DNA of 64,000 nucleotides from the NCBI GenBank assembly GCA_032229625.1, contig JAVTVZ010000063.1, forward strand, positions 13,259 through 77,258, read 5' to 3'. The DNA is from Kineosphaera sp032229625 (GTDB taxonomy: Bacteria; Actinomycetota; Actinomycetes; Actinomycetales; Dermatophilaceae). Made by a program: the position numbers and the translations under genes. The stretch's first letter is position 1. Each line of letters opens with the position of its first letter. Below, piece after piece: positions 49,576-57,857 of this stretch. The notes beneath the pieces are model-generated. The model was not told the origin of the DNA. It did no database searches and saw nothing but the letters and a program-made list of their open reading frames with translations.

Positions 49576-51792
49576 ATGACCTCCCCGCACAGCTTCCGGC
49601 CCGTCGTCGCGATCGATGGGCCCTCCGGTTCGGGCAAGTCCAGCGTGTCCCGCGCCCTCGCGCAGCGGCTCGAGACGCCCTACCTCGACACCGGCGCGAT
49701 GTATCGGGCGGTGACGTGGGCCGCGCTGCGCGACGACGTCGACCTCGACGATCCGCAGGCCGTCGCCGCGCAGGCCCGGGCGGTCGATCTCGTCATGGGC
49801 ACCGACCCGGCAGCACCGACCGTGCGGGTCGGAGACACCGACGTCACCGACGCCGTGCGGGAGTCGCGGATCACCGCGGTCGTCTCGAAGGTCGCGTCCG
49901 TGCCGGCGGTGCGGGAGCTGCTCATCGAGGCCCAGCGCGCGATCATCGACGCGGCCCGCGACGCCGGCACCGGCATCGTCGCCGAGGGCCGCGACGTCAC
50001 GACGGTCGTCGCCCCCGACGCCGACGCCCGGCTGCTGCTCGTGGCCAGCGAGGAGGCGCGGCTGCGTCGCCGCGCGCTGCAGTTGCACGGCGACGACGGC
50101 GCCGAGCGCCTGGAGTCGACGCGTGACGAGGTCGTGCGCCGCGACGCGGACGACTCCAAGGTGACGGCGTTCGTCGAGCCGGCGCCCGGGGTGGCGCTGC
50201 TCGACACCTCCGACCTGGACTTCGACACCAGCGTCGAGGTCGCCTACGACCTCGTCCTGGCCCAGGCCTCCGGCGAGGACGACGAGGACGACGGCGAGGG
50301 CGACGACGGCGGGCCGGACGACGGCGTGACCGTCGTGCAGTTCACCGACGACGACGACGTCGAGCGGGCGCTGCGGGCCGGCCTGGAGGGCTTCGAGCTC
50401 AGCGAGGAGGACCGTGCGCTGCTCGACGGGCGCCGCGGCGATGACGACGAGGACGACGACGGGTCGACCCGGCCGGTCGTCGCGGTCGTCGGCCGCGCGA
50501 ACGTCGGCAAGTCGACGCTGGTCAACCGCATCCTCGGCCGGCGCGAGGCCGTCGTCGAGGACGTGCCCGGCGTGACCCGAGACCGGGTCGCCTACGACGC
50601 GGACTGGTCCGGGCGGCGCTTCACGCTCGTCGACACCGGCGGCTGGGAGGTCGGCGCCGAGGGCATCCACCAGCGCGTCGCCGAGCAGGCCGAGGTGGCG
50701 ATCGAGCTCGCCGACGTCGTGATGTTCGTCGTCGACGCGACCGTCGGGGCCACCGACGCCGACGAGGCCGTCGTCAAGCTGCTGCGCCGCTCCCGCAAGC
50801 CCGTCGTGCTCGTCGCCAACAAGGTCGACGACGAGCGCACCGAGGCCGACGCGGCGATGCTGTGGTCGCTCGGGCTGGGGCAGCCGTGGCCCGTGTCGGG
50901 TCTGCACGGTCGCGGCAGCGGCGACATGCTCGACGCGATCCTCGAGGTGCTGCCGGCCGTCTCGGCCGTCTCGGGCGCCTACCGGCGGGGCGGGCCGCGT
51001 CGCGTCGCCCTCGTCGGGCGGCCCAACGTCGGCAAGTCGAGCCTGCTCAACAAGCTCGCCGGCAGCGACCGCGTCGTCGTCGACGACGTCGCGGGCACGA
51101 CCCGCGACCCGGTCGACGAGTACATCGAGCTGGCCGGCAAGACCTGGCGATTCGTCGACACCGCGGGCATCCGGCGCCGCGTCCACCAGACCCGCGGGGC
51201 CGACTTCTACGCCTCGCTGCGCACCCGCACCGCCCTGGAGAAGGCCGAGGTCGCGGTCGTCCTCATCGACGTCAGCGGGCCCGTCACCGAGCAGGACATC
51301 CGCGTCGTCCAGCAGGTCATCGACTCCGGCCGGGCGCTGGTCATCGCCTACAACAAGTGGGACACCCTCGATGACGAGCGCCGCTACTACCTCGAGCGGG
51401 AGATCGAGCGCGACCTCGCCCAGGTGCAATGGGCGCCGCGGGTCAACATCTCCGCGCGCACCGGCCGCCACGTCGACAAGCTCGTGCCGGCGCTGGAGCA
51501 GTCGCTGGACTCCTGGGACACCCGGATCCCGACCGGGCGCCTCAACGCGTTCCTCGGCGAGGTCGTCGCCGCCCACCCGCACCCCGTGCGCGGCGGCAAG
51601 CAGCCCCGCATCCTCTTCGCCACGCAGGCCTCGACGCGGCCGCCGCGGTTCGTCGTCTTCGCCTCCGGCTTCCTCGAGGCCGGCTACCGGCGCTTCCTGG
51701 AGCGCAAGCTGCGCGAACACTTCGGCTTCGTCGGCTCGCCGATCGAGCTGTCTGTGCGGGTGCGCCAGCCCCGCCGCCGCGGCGGCCGGTAG
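49576..51792 (+). CDS. Bifunctional cytidylate kinase / GTPase Der fusion
   Basis: A 738-residue fusion. Residues ~10-230 are cytidylate kinase (P-loop DGPSGSGKSS, YLDTGAMYRA, AEGRDVTT), phosphorylating CMP. An acidic linker (about 235-295, runs of Asp/Glu) leads to Der/EngA, a double GTPase for 50S ribosome assembly: first G1 GRANVGKST at 307, second G1 GRPNVGKSS at 481, then a KH-like C-terminal domain (RIPTGRLNAFLGEVVAAHPHP). Both halves keep their motifs. Cmk-Der fusions are known in some actinobacteria; in mycobacteria the two are adjacent separate genes. Confidence 0.95.
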   Translation: MTSPHSFRPVVAIDGPSGSGKSSVSRALAQRLETPYLDTGAMYRAVTWAALRDDVDLDDPQAVAAQARAVDLVMGTDPAAPTVRVGDTDVTDAVRESRITAVVSKVASVPAVRELLIEAQRAIIDAARDAGTGIVAEGRDVTTVVAPDADARLLLVASEEARLRRRALQLHGDDGAERLESTRDEVVRRDADDSKVTAFVEPAPGVALLDTSDLDFDTSVEVAYDLVLAQASGEDDEDDGEGDDGGPDDGVTVVQFTDDDDVERALRAGLEGFELSEEDRALLDGRRGDDDEDDDGSTRPVVAVVGRANVGKSTLVNRILGRREAVVEDVPGVTRDRVAYDADWSGRRFTLVDTGGWEVGAEGIHQRVAEQAEVAIELADVVMFVVDATVGATDADEAVVKLLRRSRKPVVLVANKVDDERTEADAAMLWSLGLGQPWPVSGLHGRGSGDMLDAILEVLPAVSAVSGAYRRGGPRRVALVGRPNVGKSSLLNKLAGSDRVVVDDVAGTTRDPVDEYIELAGKTWRFVDTAGIRRRVHQTRGADFYASLRTRTALEKAEVAVVLIDVSGPVTEQDIRVVQQVIDSGRALVIAYNKWDTLDDERRYYLEREIERDLAQVQWAPRVNISARTGRHVDKLVPALEQSLDSWDTRIPTGRLNAFLGEVVAAHPHPVRGGKQPRILFATQASTRPPRFVVFASGFLEAGYRRFLERKLREHFGFVGSPIELSVRVRQPRRRGGR

Positions 51793-51811
51793 CCTCGCGC
51801 GCCTCGCCGGA

Positions 51812-51843
51812 CCGCCGGCCTGGCGGGAGCGCCGGGCCGGCGG
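51812..51843 (+). terminator. Terminator after cmk-der
   Basis: 9-bp GC stem CCGCCGGCC / GGCCGGCGG (51812-51820 and 51835-51843), 20 bp after the stop and 30 bp before the tRNA promoter. Confidence 0.55.
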
Positions 51844-51873
51844 GGCGATTCGAGGCGAGCGCCGGTCATGAGG

Positions 51874-51879
51874 TAGTCT
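51874..51879 (+). promoter_or_regulatory. -10 element of tRNA-Pro
   Basis: TAGTCT, predicting a start near 51886 and a 5' leader of about 52 nt before the mature tRNA. Confidence 0.5.
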
Positions 51880-51937
51880 GCGACAGGCCCGAGCGCAGGA
51901 GCACCTGCTGGTCGGGCCGATCGAGAACTACATATTT

Positions 51938-52011
<74 letters not shown>

Positions 52012-52017
52012 CGCATA

Positions 52018-52048
52018 AGCCCTGGTGAGACGTGATCTCACCAGGGCT
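52018..52048 (+). terminator. Terminator after tRNA-Pro
   Basis: Perfect 13-bp stem AGCCCTGGTGAGA / TCTCACCAGGGCT (52018-52030 and 52036-52048) with a 5-nt loop. Confidence 0.8.
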
Positions 52049-52355
52049 TCGTCGTGTCCTGTTCTCGGGCGGCGGCGTGCTGCAGTTGCACCTGGTCGGC
52101 GCGGGGGTGGCGCTCGGCGGGCGTCGGCGGGCGGCGCTGCACGTCCGGGATCCAGGGGAGCGGATCGGTGACGTCCGCGGTGATCGCCGCCTCGGCGAGG
52201 ATCGCGGCGAGGGTGCAGCTCGTCGGGGTGCCGGCCCGGTCGCAGGCCGCACACGATCTCTGGTGAGGCGGCGACGGGGTGCGCCCCGTGCCAGGTCTGC
52301 GGCGGGCATCGGTCGCGGCCGGCCCGCGCCACCGCTTCGCCGGCACCACCGCCAT
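52038..52355 (-). CDS. Small hypothetical protein
   Basis: A 105-residue frame on the minus strand whose second half has the G/C-ending codon pattern of real genes here (SCTLAAILAEAAITADVTD). It has a CAAC and a further Cys, then Asp/Pro/Arg-rich sequence, with no recognised domain. The first ~35 residues look less gene-like (Arg/Pro-rich, rare codons), so it may be a remnant. Its stop codon lies inside the tRNA terminator hairpin. No ribosome binding site is obvious. Low confidence. Confidence 0.3.
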   Translation of the reverse strand: MAVVPAKRWRGPAATDARRRPGTGRTPSPPHQRSCAACDRAGTPTSCTLAAILAEAAITADVTDPLPWIPDVQRRPPTPAERHPRADQVQLQHAAAREQDTTKPW

Positions 52356-52432
52356 GCCGCACCACCGCCATGCCGGCACCTGGCTCGGGCGGGCTCAGTG
52401 GCCTGAGGGGGTGTCAGTCGACGCTGGTCAGA

Positions 52433-52456
52433 TATAGTGATACGAACATGTTTACG
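52433..52456 (+). promoter_or_regulatory. HNH gene promoter -10 with LexA/SOS-like box
   Basis: TATAGT (52433-52438) is followed by CGAACATGTTTACG (52443-52456), matching the SOS core CGAACATGTGTTCG at 12 of 14 positions (left half perfect). The geometry is the same as at ruvC and ruvA. In M. tuberculosis several DUF222/13E12 genes are known LexA targets with such boxes. Confidence 0.6.
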
Positions 52457-52577
52457 GTAGACTGTGTGCAGATCCGCGAGGCGATCCGGATCTGTCGTGG
52501 TGCCGTCGAGCGACCGGTGAGGGGGTGCGTGATGCCACGCGACATGTCCGCGCGCCGGAGAGTGGCAGAAGGCGGGA

Positions 52578-54636
52578 GTGCCCGGCGCGGCTCTGTCGGC
52601 CGCGCGTCAGGGGGCGGGCTCGGTAGTCACGTCAGCGGCCGGCTCGGTGGTCACCGCGGGGACCGGTTCGGTGGCTACCGCAGTGACCGCACGGCGGCCC
52701 CGCGTGCGCGCCGGAGGCTCGCCGACTCGCGCTCGGCGCCGCGATGCCCGGCCTGCCTCGGTGCGGCGTCCGGCGAGTCGCGCGCGGCGCCGCTCCGATT
52801 CCCGGGTCGAGCGGAAGCTGGAGCGGATGATTCGGCGGGCGAGGGCCTGTGCGCCGCAGGGGATCACCTGGCCCGGCCTGCCCCCGCGTCGCGTGGCCGC
52901 TTCTCTGCCCGTTGTTTCGCCCACTTCCCTGCCCGTTGCCTCGCCTGCTTCCCTGTCCGATTCCCTGCCCGATTCCCTGGGGGCGTCCCGTGGCGGGACC
53001 GCGCCTGTCGGGATGCCCTGTGCCGCGCCCTTCGAGGTCGCCGTGGCCGCGCCGGTCGAGTGGGTCGCCGCGAGGCCGGCGCAGCGCCGGGCGGCGCTGC
53101 CGGCCGCGGAGGGCGAGCTCCGGGACGCCGCGCAGGGCGCGGGGGTCGGGCCGTGGTCGGTCGGTGCCCGACAGGCCGAGGTCGAGGCAGACGTCGAGCA
53201 GGGGGTACGCGCGCCTGCAGGCATTGACACTGCGGATCGCGCAGTTGGAGCTGGAGCGGGTCCAGGTACTGCGCGGCCTGGTGGCGCAGCAGGTCGAGGC
53301 AGACGTCGCCCAGCAAGCGCTGCGCGTCGCCGACGCGGACGAGCGCACCGGCCAGGTGGTGCGAGCGACGAGCTGCTCGCGGGAGCAGCTCGTGGCCGAG
53401 GCGGTCGTCGCGGTCACCGACACGGCGACCGTGCTGTGCAGCGGGTCGCGGCACCAGTGGGCGGCGCGGATTCGATTCGCGACCGCACCGGTCGAGGTGA
53501 CACTGCCGGTGCGCCGGGCGGTGGCCGGCCAGGTCCTCACGTTCGAGCAGGGGTGCACGCTGGTGACCGACACCGACCTCGGCGTCGACCTGCCCGCCCC
53601 GGTCCGCGCGGACCTCCTCCAGAGTGTCCTCGCGCATGCTCGGGCCCGGCTCGACGTCGGCGGGGCGCCGGTGTCCCAGCAGACGTTCCGCGCCCGGCTG
53701 CGCCGCGAGCTGCTCGCCCGCACCGACTCCCCGACCCGCCGCCGGCGCGCCCTGGACCGGCGCGGGGCCTGGGTCGACCTCGACGGCGACGGCGCAGGCA
53801 CCCTGACCGTCAGCGGCGCCGACGCCCGCTGCCTCGGCGCCTACCGGCGCATCGACGCCATCGCCCGCGCCGTGCGCGCCGGCGGCGACGCCCGGACCCT
53901 GGCGCAGCTGCGCTCCGACGTCGCGCTCGACCTGCTCACCCACGGCGTCCCCACCGAGGACGCCGCGACCAGCGTCGACGCGCCCGCCGGCGGCGGGTGG
54001 CCCGCCGCTCGCGTGCACGTCGTCGTCTCCGCCGCCACCCTCCTCGGCGCGAGCGAGGCGCCCGGGACCGTCGAGGGCGAGCCCGTGGCCGCCGACACGG
54101 TCCGCGCGCTGGCCCTGACCGAAGGTTCCACCTGGCGGCGGATCGTCACCGACCCGACCACGGGGATCGCGATGAACGTGGCCGTCGACTCCTACCGGCC
54201 GCCGGCGGCACTGGCTCGGGCGGTCACCGCCCGCGACGGGCAATGCCGCGCCCCCGGCTGCACCCGACCACCGTCGGCGGTCGACCTCGACCACGTCGTC
54301 GCGCGCCGCGACGGCGGCCCCACCAGCGGCGACAACCTCCACGTCCTGTGCCGGCTGCACCACTCCAAGAAGAGCCGCCGCCACTGGCACGCACGACTCG
54401 ACCCCGACGGCAGCGTCACCTGGACCCTGCCCGGCGGCACGCAGCACACGACCCTGCCGATGGACTACCGCGACCTCGACCCGCACCTCGCAGGGCAGCC
54501 GCCGGCCGGCGGCGACGCGACCGAGGCTCCGAGCGCGACCGAGGCTCCGAGCGCGACCGAGACTGCGGCTGTGCCCGAGCCCGGGCGCGTGCCCGTGAGC
54601 CGGCAGGAGCCGACCCCCGACGACCCACCGTTCTGA
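52578..54636 (+). pseudogene. DUF222 / HNH endonuclease (13E12-like), frameshifted
   Basis: The C-terminal frame (about 53206-54636) encodes a DUF222 domain (LTLRIAQLELERVQVLRGLV; LRSDVALDLLTHG) and an HNH nuclease finger: CRAPGC, then DLDHVVARRDGG and NLHVLCRLHHSKKS. The N-terminal part (52578-53205) lies in another frame with coding-type codon use (VERKLERMIRRARA to AEVEADVEQG). The two join at a run of five G (53201-53205); with four G the text reads EQG-YARLQALTLR. One extra G thus splits a ~685-residue gene. GTG 52578 has GAAGG upstream. Alternatively the nuclease starts at TTG 53224 and is intact but short. Confidence 0.72.
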
Positions 54637-54967
54637 TATCGCGCATCGGATCGATATTGCGCACGGACAACTCGCGACGGCACGTGGGCAGCCACACGCA
54701 AGCCGAGACGGCCAGGAAATCGAATATCGCATTGACCGTCTCGACATGCGATCGCGCACGGGCGCAATGCGAGAGTCGATGAACTGTGGGCCAACGACAC
54801 CCCAACGGGACCGGTGGCTCCGCGCTCGCAGGGCGCGCGAGCCGCAAGTGGGCGGGGCTCGCGGCGCGTCCGACCTGGTCCGTTGCGGCAGGATGGCCGT
54901 GAACACACACCCGTTCTGTGACTGGGCACCGACGTGCCCGGGCGCGTCTTCGGAAGGACTCAACGTC
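54637..54967. other. 331-bp gap between HNH gene and ldh
   Basis: No gene is seen. It is lower in GC than its surroundings at 54637-54780. It contains the direct repeats GATATCGCGCA (54635-54645) and GATATTGCGCA (54653-54663), with a related GAATATCGCA near 54722, and no clear ldh promoter. The ribosome binding site of ldh (GGAAGGA) is at 54952-54958. Confidence 0.6.
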
Positions 54968-55930
54968 GTGAAGTATGTCGAGAACAAGGTCGTCCTGATC
55001 GGCACCGGGGCCGTGGGTATGGCGTATGCCTTCGCGGTTGTCAATCAGGGCATCTGCGACGAGCTCGTCCTCATCGACCTCGATGAATCGAAGTCCCGGG
55101 CCGACGTGCTCGACCTCAACCACGGTGAGGCCTGGGCGCCCAACCCGGTGTCGGTGTCGTTCGGCAGCTACGCCGACTGCCGCAACGCCGCGATGGTCGT
55201 CATCTGCGCCGGCATCGCCCAGAAGAAGGGGCAGACCCGCATCGACCTGCTCTCCACCAACGTCAAGGTCTTCCAGGCCATCGTCGGGCAGATCATGGAA
55301 AACGGCTTCGACGGCATCATCCTCGTCGCCACCAACCCCGTCGACATCCTCACCTACGCGACGTGGAAGATCTCCGGCCTGCCCTCCAGCCAGGTCATCG
55401 GCTCCGGCACCTCCCTGGACACCGCCCGGCTGCGCTTCAACCTCGGCCAGTTCTTCGAGGTCGCCACGACCAACGTGCACGCGACGATCATCGGCGAGCA
55501 CGGCGACACCGAGCTGCCCGTCTGGAGCGCCGCGACCGTCGCCGGACGCTCCCTGAGCAAGCGCCTGCGCGAGCACCCCGAGATCCGCGAGGACCTCGAC
55601 GAGATCTTCGTCAAGACCCGAGACGCGGCCTACGACATCATCAGCGCGAAGGGCTCGACGAGCTACGGGGTCGGCATGGCCCTCGCCCGCATCACCCGCG
55701 CCATCATGTCCAACCAGAAGGTGACCCTGCCGGTCTCCGCGCTGCTGGAGGGCGAATACGGGCACGAGGACATCTACATCGGCGTGCCCGCGAGCATCGG
55801 CCGCCGTGGCATCCGAGAGGTCCGCGAGCTCGACCTCGACGAGAGCGAGCAGGAGCAGTTCGACTCCAGCGTCGCCCACCTCAACGAGGCGATGGGCTCC
55901 GTCAACCTCCGCGAGCTCGGCAGCGTCTGA
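54968..55930 (+). CDS. ldh: L-lactate dehydrogenase
   Basis: NADH-dependent interconversion of pyruvate and lactate. The 320-residue protein has the NAD fold VVLIGTGAVGMAYAFAVV, the adenine-pocket Asp in LVLIDLDESKS, VICAGIAQKKGQTR with the substrate-loop Gln-Lys-Gly-Gln-Thr-Arg (Gln indicates lactate rather than malate), and the catalytic IIGEHGDTELPVWS. GTG 54968 is chosen because GGAAGGA lies 9 nt upstream and KYVENKVVLIG is the family start. Typical of the Bacillus-type, often fructose 1,6-bisphosphate-regulated enzymes. Monocistronic, with a strong terminator. Confidence 0.94.
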   Translation: MKYVENKVVLIGTGAVGMAYAFAVVNQGICDELVLIDLDESKSRADVLDLNHGEAWAPNPVSVSFGSYADCRNAAMVVICAGIAQKKGQTRIDLLSTNVKVFQAIVGQIMENGFDGIILVATNPVDILTYATWKISGLPSSQVIGSGTSLDTARLRFNLGQFFEVATTNVHATIIGEHGDTELPVWSAATVAGRSLSKRLREHPEIREDLDEIFVKTRDAAYDIISAKGSTSYGVGMALARITRAIMSNQKVTLPVSALLEGEYGHEDIYIGVPASIGRRGIREVRELDLDESEQEQFDSSVAHLNEAMGSVNLRELGSV

Positions 55931-55940
55931 CCCACACGCT

Positions 55941-55979
55941 CCATGGTGCCCCGGGGTCGTGGTCCCCGGGGCACCGTGG
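55941..55979 (+). terminator. Terminator after ldh
   Basis: 12-bp perfect stem GGTGCCCCGGGG / CCCCGGGGCACC (55945-55956 and 55964-55975), extendable to 16 bp with one G-T pair, loop of 7 nt. Confidence 0.85.
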
Positions 55980-56040
55980 TGTCCGCGGCCGGTGGTGTCC
56001 CCAGCGGATGGCGGTCACGGGCGGGTCATCGCACGAGAGG

Positions 56041-56046
56041 CACACT
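56041..56046 (+). promoter_or_regulatory. Possible leaderless-type -10 of GNAT gene
   Basis: CACACT lies 6 nt before the ATG at 56053; its first base deviates from TANNNT, so this is weaker than the others. Confidence 0.35.
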
Positions 56047-56052
56047 GGCCGG

Positions 56053-56901
56053 ATGACCAGGGCACACCACGCGCAGGGCCAGGATGCGACGACGCCGGAG
56101 GGGCTGCTCGCCGCGTATGACGCGCAGCTGCGCACCGACGCCGAGACCCCGAGCGCGGTCGACGTCACGCGACTGGGGCCGCTGCGGCTCGTGACGTTCG
56201 CCGGCGGCCGGGGGTTCGTCACCTACCGCGACCTCGGCGGCGCAGACGCACCCGAGATCGACCGGCTCGTCGGCGCGGCGCTCGACCACTACCGCGGCGC
56301 GGCCGGCATCACCGAGGTCGAATGGAAGACCCGCGGGCACGACCGGGCGCCCGGGCTGCACGAGTCGCTGCTCGCACACGGCTTCGTCGCAGGCGCGCCG
56401 GAGTCGATCATGATCGGCCGCGCGCAGCGACTCGCGGTCGACGTGCCGCTGCCCGACGGTGTCACCCTGCGGCGCGTCACCGCCGAGGACGACGTCCGGG
56501 CGATGTCGGCCATGGCCGACGTGGCCTTCGGCGACGCGGTCTTCGGCGACGCGGTCTCGACGCGGATGGCCGACGCCCTCCTCGCGCGGCTCGCGCGCGC
56601 CGACGGGATGGAGCTGTGGGTCGCGCAGGCCGAGGACGGGCAGTTCGTCAGCTGCGGCCGGCTCGAGCCGGTGGCCGACTCCGCGTTCGCCGGCATCTGG
56701 GGCGGGGCGACCCTGGCACCGTGGCGCGGCCGCGGCATCTACCGGGCGCTGACCGCGGTGCGCGCCCGCCGCGCCCTGGCCCTCGGCAAGACCCTCATGC
56801 ACAGCGACTCGACCCCGATGTCGCGCCCGATCCTGCAGCGGTCCGGCCTCGTCGCGGTCTCCACGACCACCCCGTACGACTGGCGGCCGACACAGGGTTG
56901 A
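56053..56901 (+). CDS. GNAT-family N-acetyltransferase
   Basis: A 282-residue protein whose C-terminal ~140 residues form a GNAT fold: VTLRRVTAEDDVRAM start, central sheet VSCGRLEPV, and acetyl-CoA loop LAPWRGRGIYRALTAV (R-x2-G-x-A variant of Q/R-x-x-G-x-G/A). The N-terminal half may be a degenerate second GNAT-like domain (ITEVEWKTRGHDRAPGLHESLLAHGFVAGAPESIMI). The acceptor substrate is unknown. ATG 56053 may be used on a leaderless mRNA. Confidence 0.85.
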   Translation: MTRAHHAQGQDATTPEGLLAAYDAQLRTDAETPSAVDVTRLGPLRLVTFAGGRGFVTYRDLGGADAPEIDRLVGAALDHYRGAAGITEVEWKTRGHDRAPGLHESLLAHGFVAGAPESIMIGRAQRLAVDVPLPDGVTLRRVTAEDDVRAMSAMADVAFGDAVFGDAVSTRMADALLARLARADGMELWVAQAEDGQFVSCGRLEPVADSAFAGIWGGATLAPWRGRGIYRALTAVRARRALALGKTLMHSDSTPMSRPILQRSGLVAVSTTTPYDWRPTQG

Positions 56902-56985
56902 CCGCGGGTCGAGCCTCGACCTCTAGCGAAGAGTGACCGTAGATCATCTGGTGAAATGGCTCTCTGACCTGCGGCGACGGGCGCG

Positions 56986-57777
56986 TCAGGCGAGCGCGTC
57001 GCGGATGAGGGGGCCTAGCTGCTCGCGGAACTCCTCGAAGAAGCCGTGCCGCCCGCCCTCGTGCAGATGCACCCGGGCGTCGGGGATCCGGGCGGCGAGC
57101 ACCGCGGCGTTGTCCGCCGGGACCATCGGGTCGTCGGTGCCGTGCAGGATCAGCGTGGGCGCGGTGATGTCCGGCAACGCGTCCCAGGCGTCGTGCCGAT
57201 TGCTCGCCCGCAGGTGCGCCATCGACGCCTCGGCGGTCATCGTCCGATCCCCGAGCAGCGGGCTGTCGCCCGCCTGGCCCGGCCACGCGGGCGTGTAGAA
57301 GTAGCCGACGACCGCGGCCGTGCGCTCCGGGCTCGGCGGCGACGCGAGCAGGCGACGCACCTGCGCCGACCGCTCCCGGGCGTGCGGCCCGCCGGGAGAG
57401 GTGCACGCGAGGACGAGTCGCTCGACCCGCTCGGGATGCCGCGCCGCGAGGTGCTGGGCGATCCGCCCGCCCATCGACGTGCCGTACACCCGGTAGCGCG
57501 TCAGCCCCAGCGACGCCATGACGTGCGCCGCGTCCGCCGCGAACGAGCGCGTCGACCAGTCGCCGACCGCGCACCGCGTCGCGCCCGTGCCGCGGTAGTC
57601 GAAGGTGACGGTCCGATAGACGTCCTCGAAGCCCGAGCGGACCAGGCGCCACCAGTCGTGCGAGTTCGCCTGGCCGGGCAGCAGGAGCAGCGGCGGCCCG
57701 TCGCACGGCCCCGCGACCTGGACCGCGAACGAGACGGGCCCCTCGTCGTCGACTCCGCGGACCGTCGCTGCGCGCAT
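56986..57777 (-). CDS. Alpha/beta-fold hydrolase
   Basis: A 263-residue alpha/beta hydrolase. The nucleophile elbow is GTSMGG (Ser near residue 101), the oxyanion region LLLLPGQANSHDWW, the acid Asp in ILHGTDDPMVP and the base His in EGGRHGFFEEF. It resembles 3-oxoadipate enol-lactonase-like and related esterases, but no catabolic genes are nearby, so substrate is open. The ATG at 57777 has a minus-strand TAGCCT 6 nt upstream, suggesting a leaderless mRNA. It is divergent from the crcB pair. Confidence 0.88.
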   Translation of the reverse strand: MRAATVRGVDDEGPVSFAVQVAGPCDGPPLLLLPGQANSHDWWRLVRSGFEDVYRTVTFDYRGTGATRCAVGDWSTRSFAADAAHVMASLGLTRYRVYGTSMGGRIAQHLAARHPERVERLVLACTSPGGPHARERSAQVRRLLASPPSPERTAAVVGYFYTPAWPGQAGDSPLLGDRTMTAEASMAHLRASNRHDAWDALPDITAPTLILHGTDDPMVPADNAAVLAARIPDARVHLHEGGRHGFFEEFREQLGPLIRDALA

Positions 57778-57783
57778 CGGCCC

Positions 57784-57789
57784 AGGCTA
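57784..57789 (-). promoter_or_regulatory. -10 element of alpha/beta hydrolase gene, leaderless-type
   Basis: TAGCCT on the minus strand, 6 nt before the ATG at 57777. Confidence 0.55.
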
Positions 57790-57797
57790 CGGCGACG

Positions 57798-57803
57798 TAG
57801 GCT
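57798..57803 (+). promoter_or_regulatory. -10 element of crcB pair
   Basis: TAGGCT; a start near 57810 gives a leader of about 48 nt with GAAAGGG about 10 nt before the ATG at 57858. No fluoride riboswitch fold fits in this leader. Confidence 0.5.
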
Positions 57804-57857
57804 CGTGCATGCCGGTCCCACCCCACCGATCCCGACCCCGCCGCGAAAGGGCCGCCG

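Noticed and set aside
53206..54782. Continuation of the 52578 frame past the G-run as one 734-codon gene
   Set aside because: After 53205 that frame encodes Arg/Gly/Pro-rich sequence, while the DUF222 and HNH motifs are in the neighbouring frame.
57778..57857. Fluoride riboswitch before crcB
   Set aside because: The 80-bp gap lacks the conserved GGNGAUGG start and the pseudoknot partners, and also has to hold a divergent promoter.
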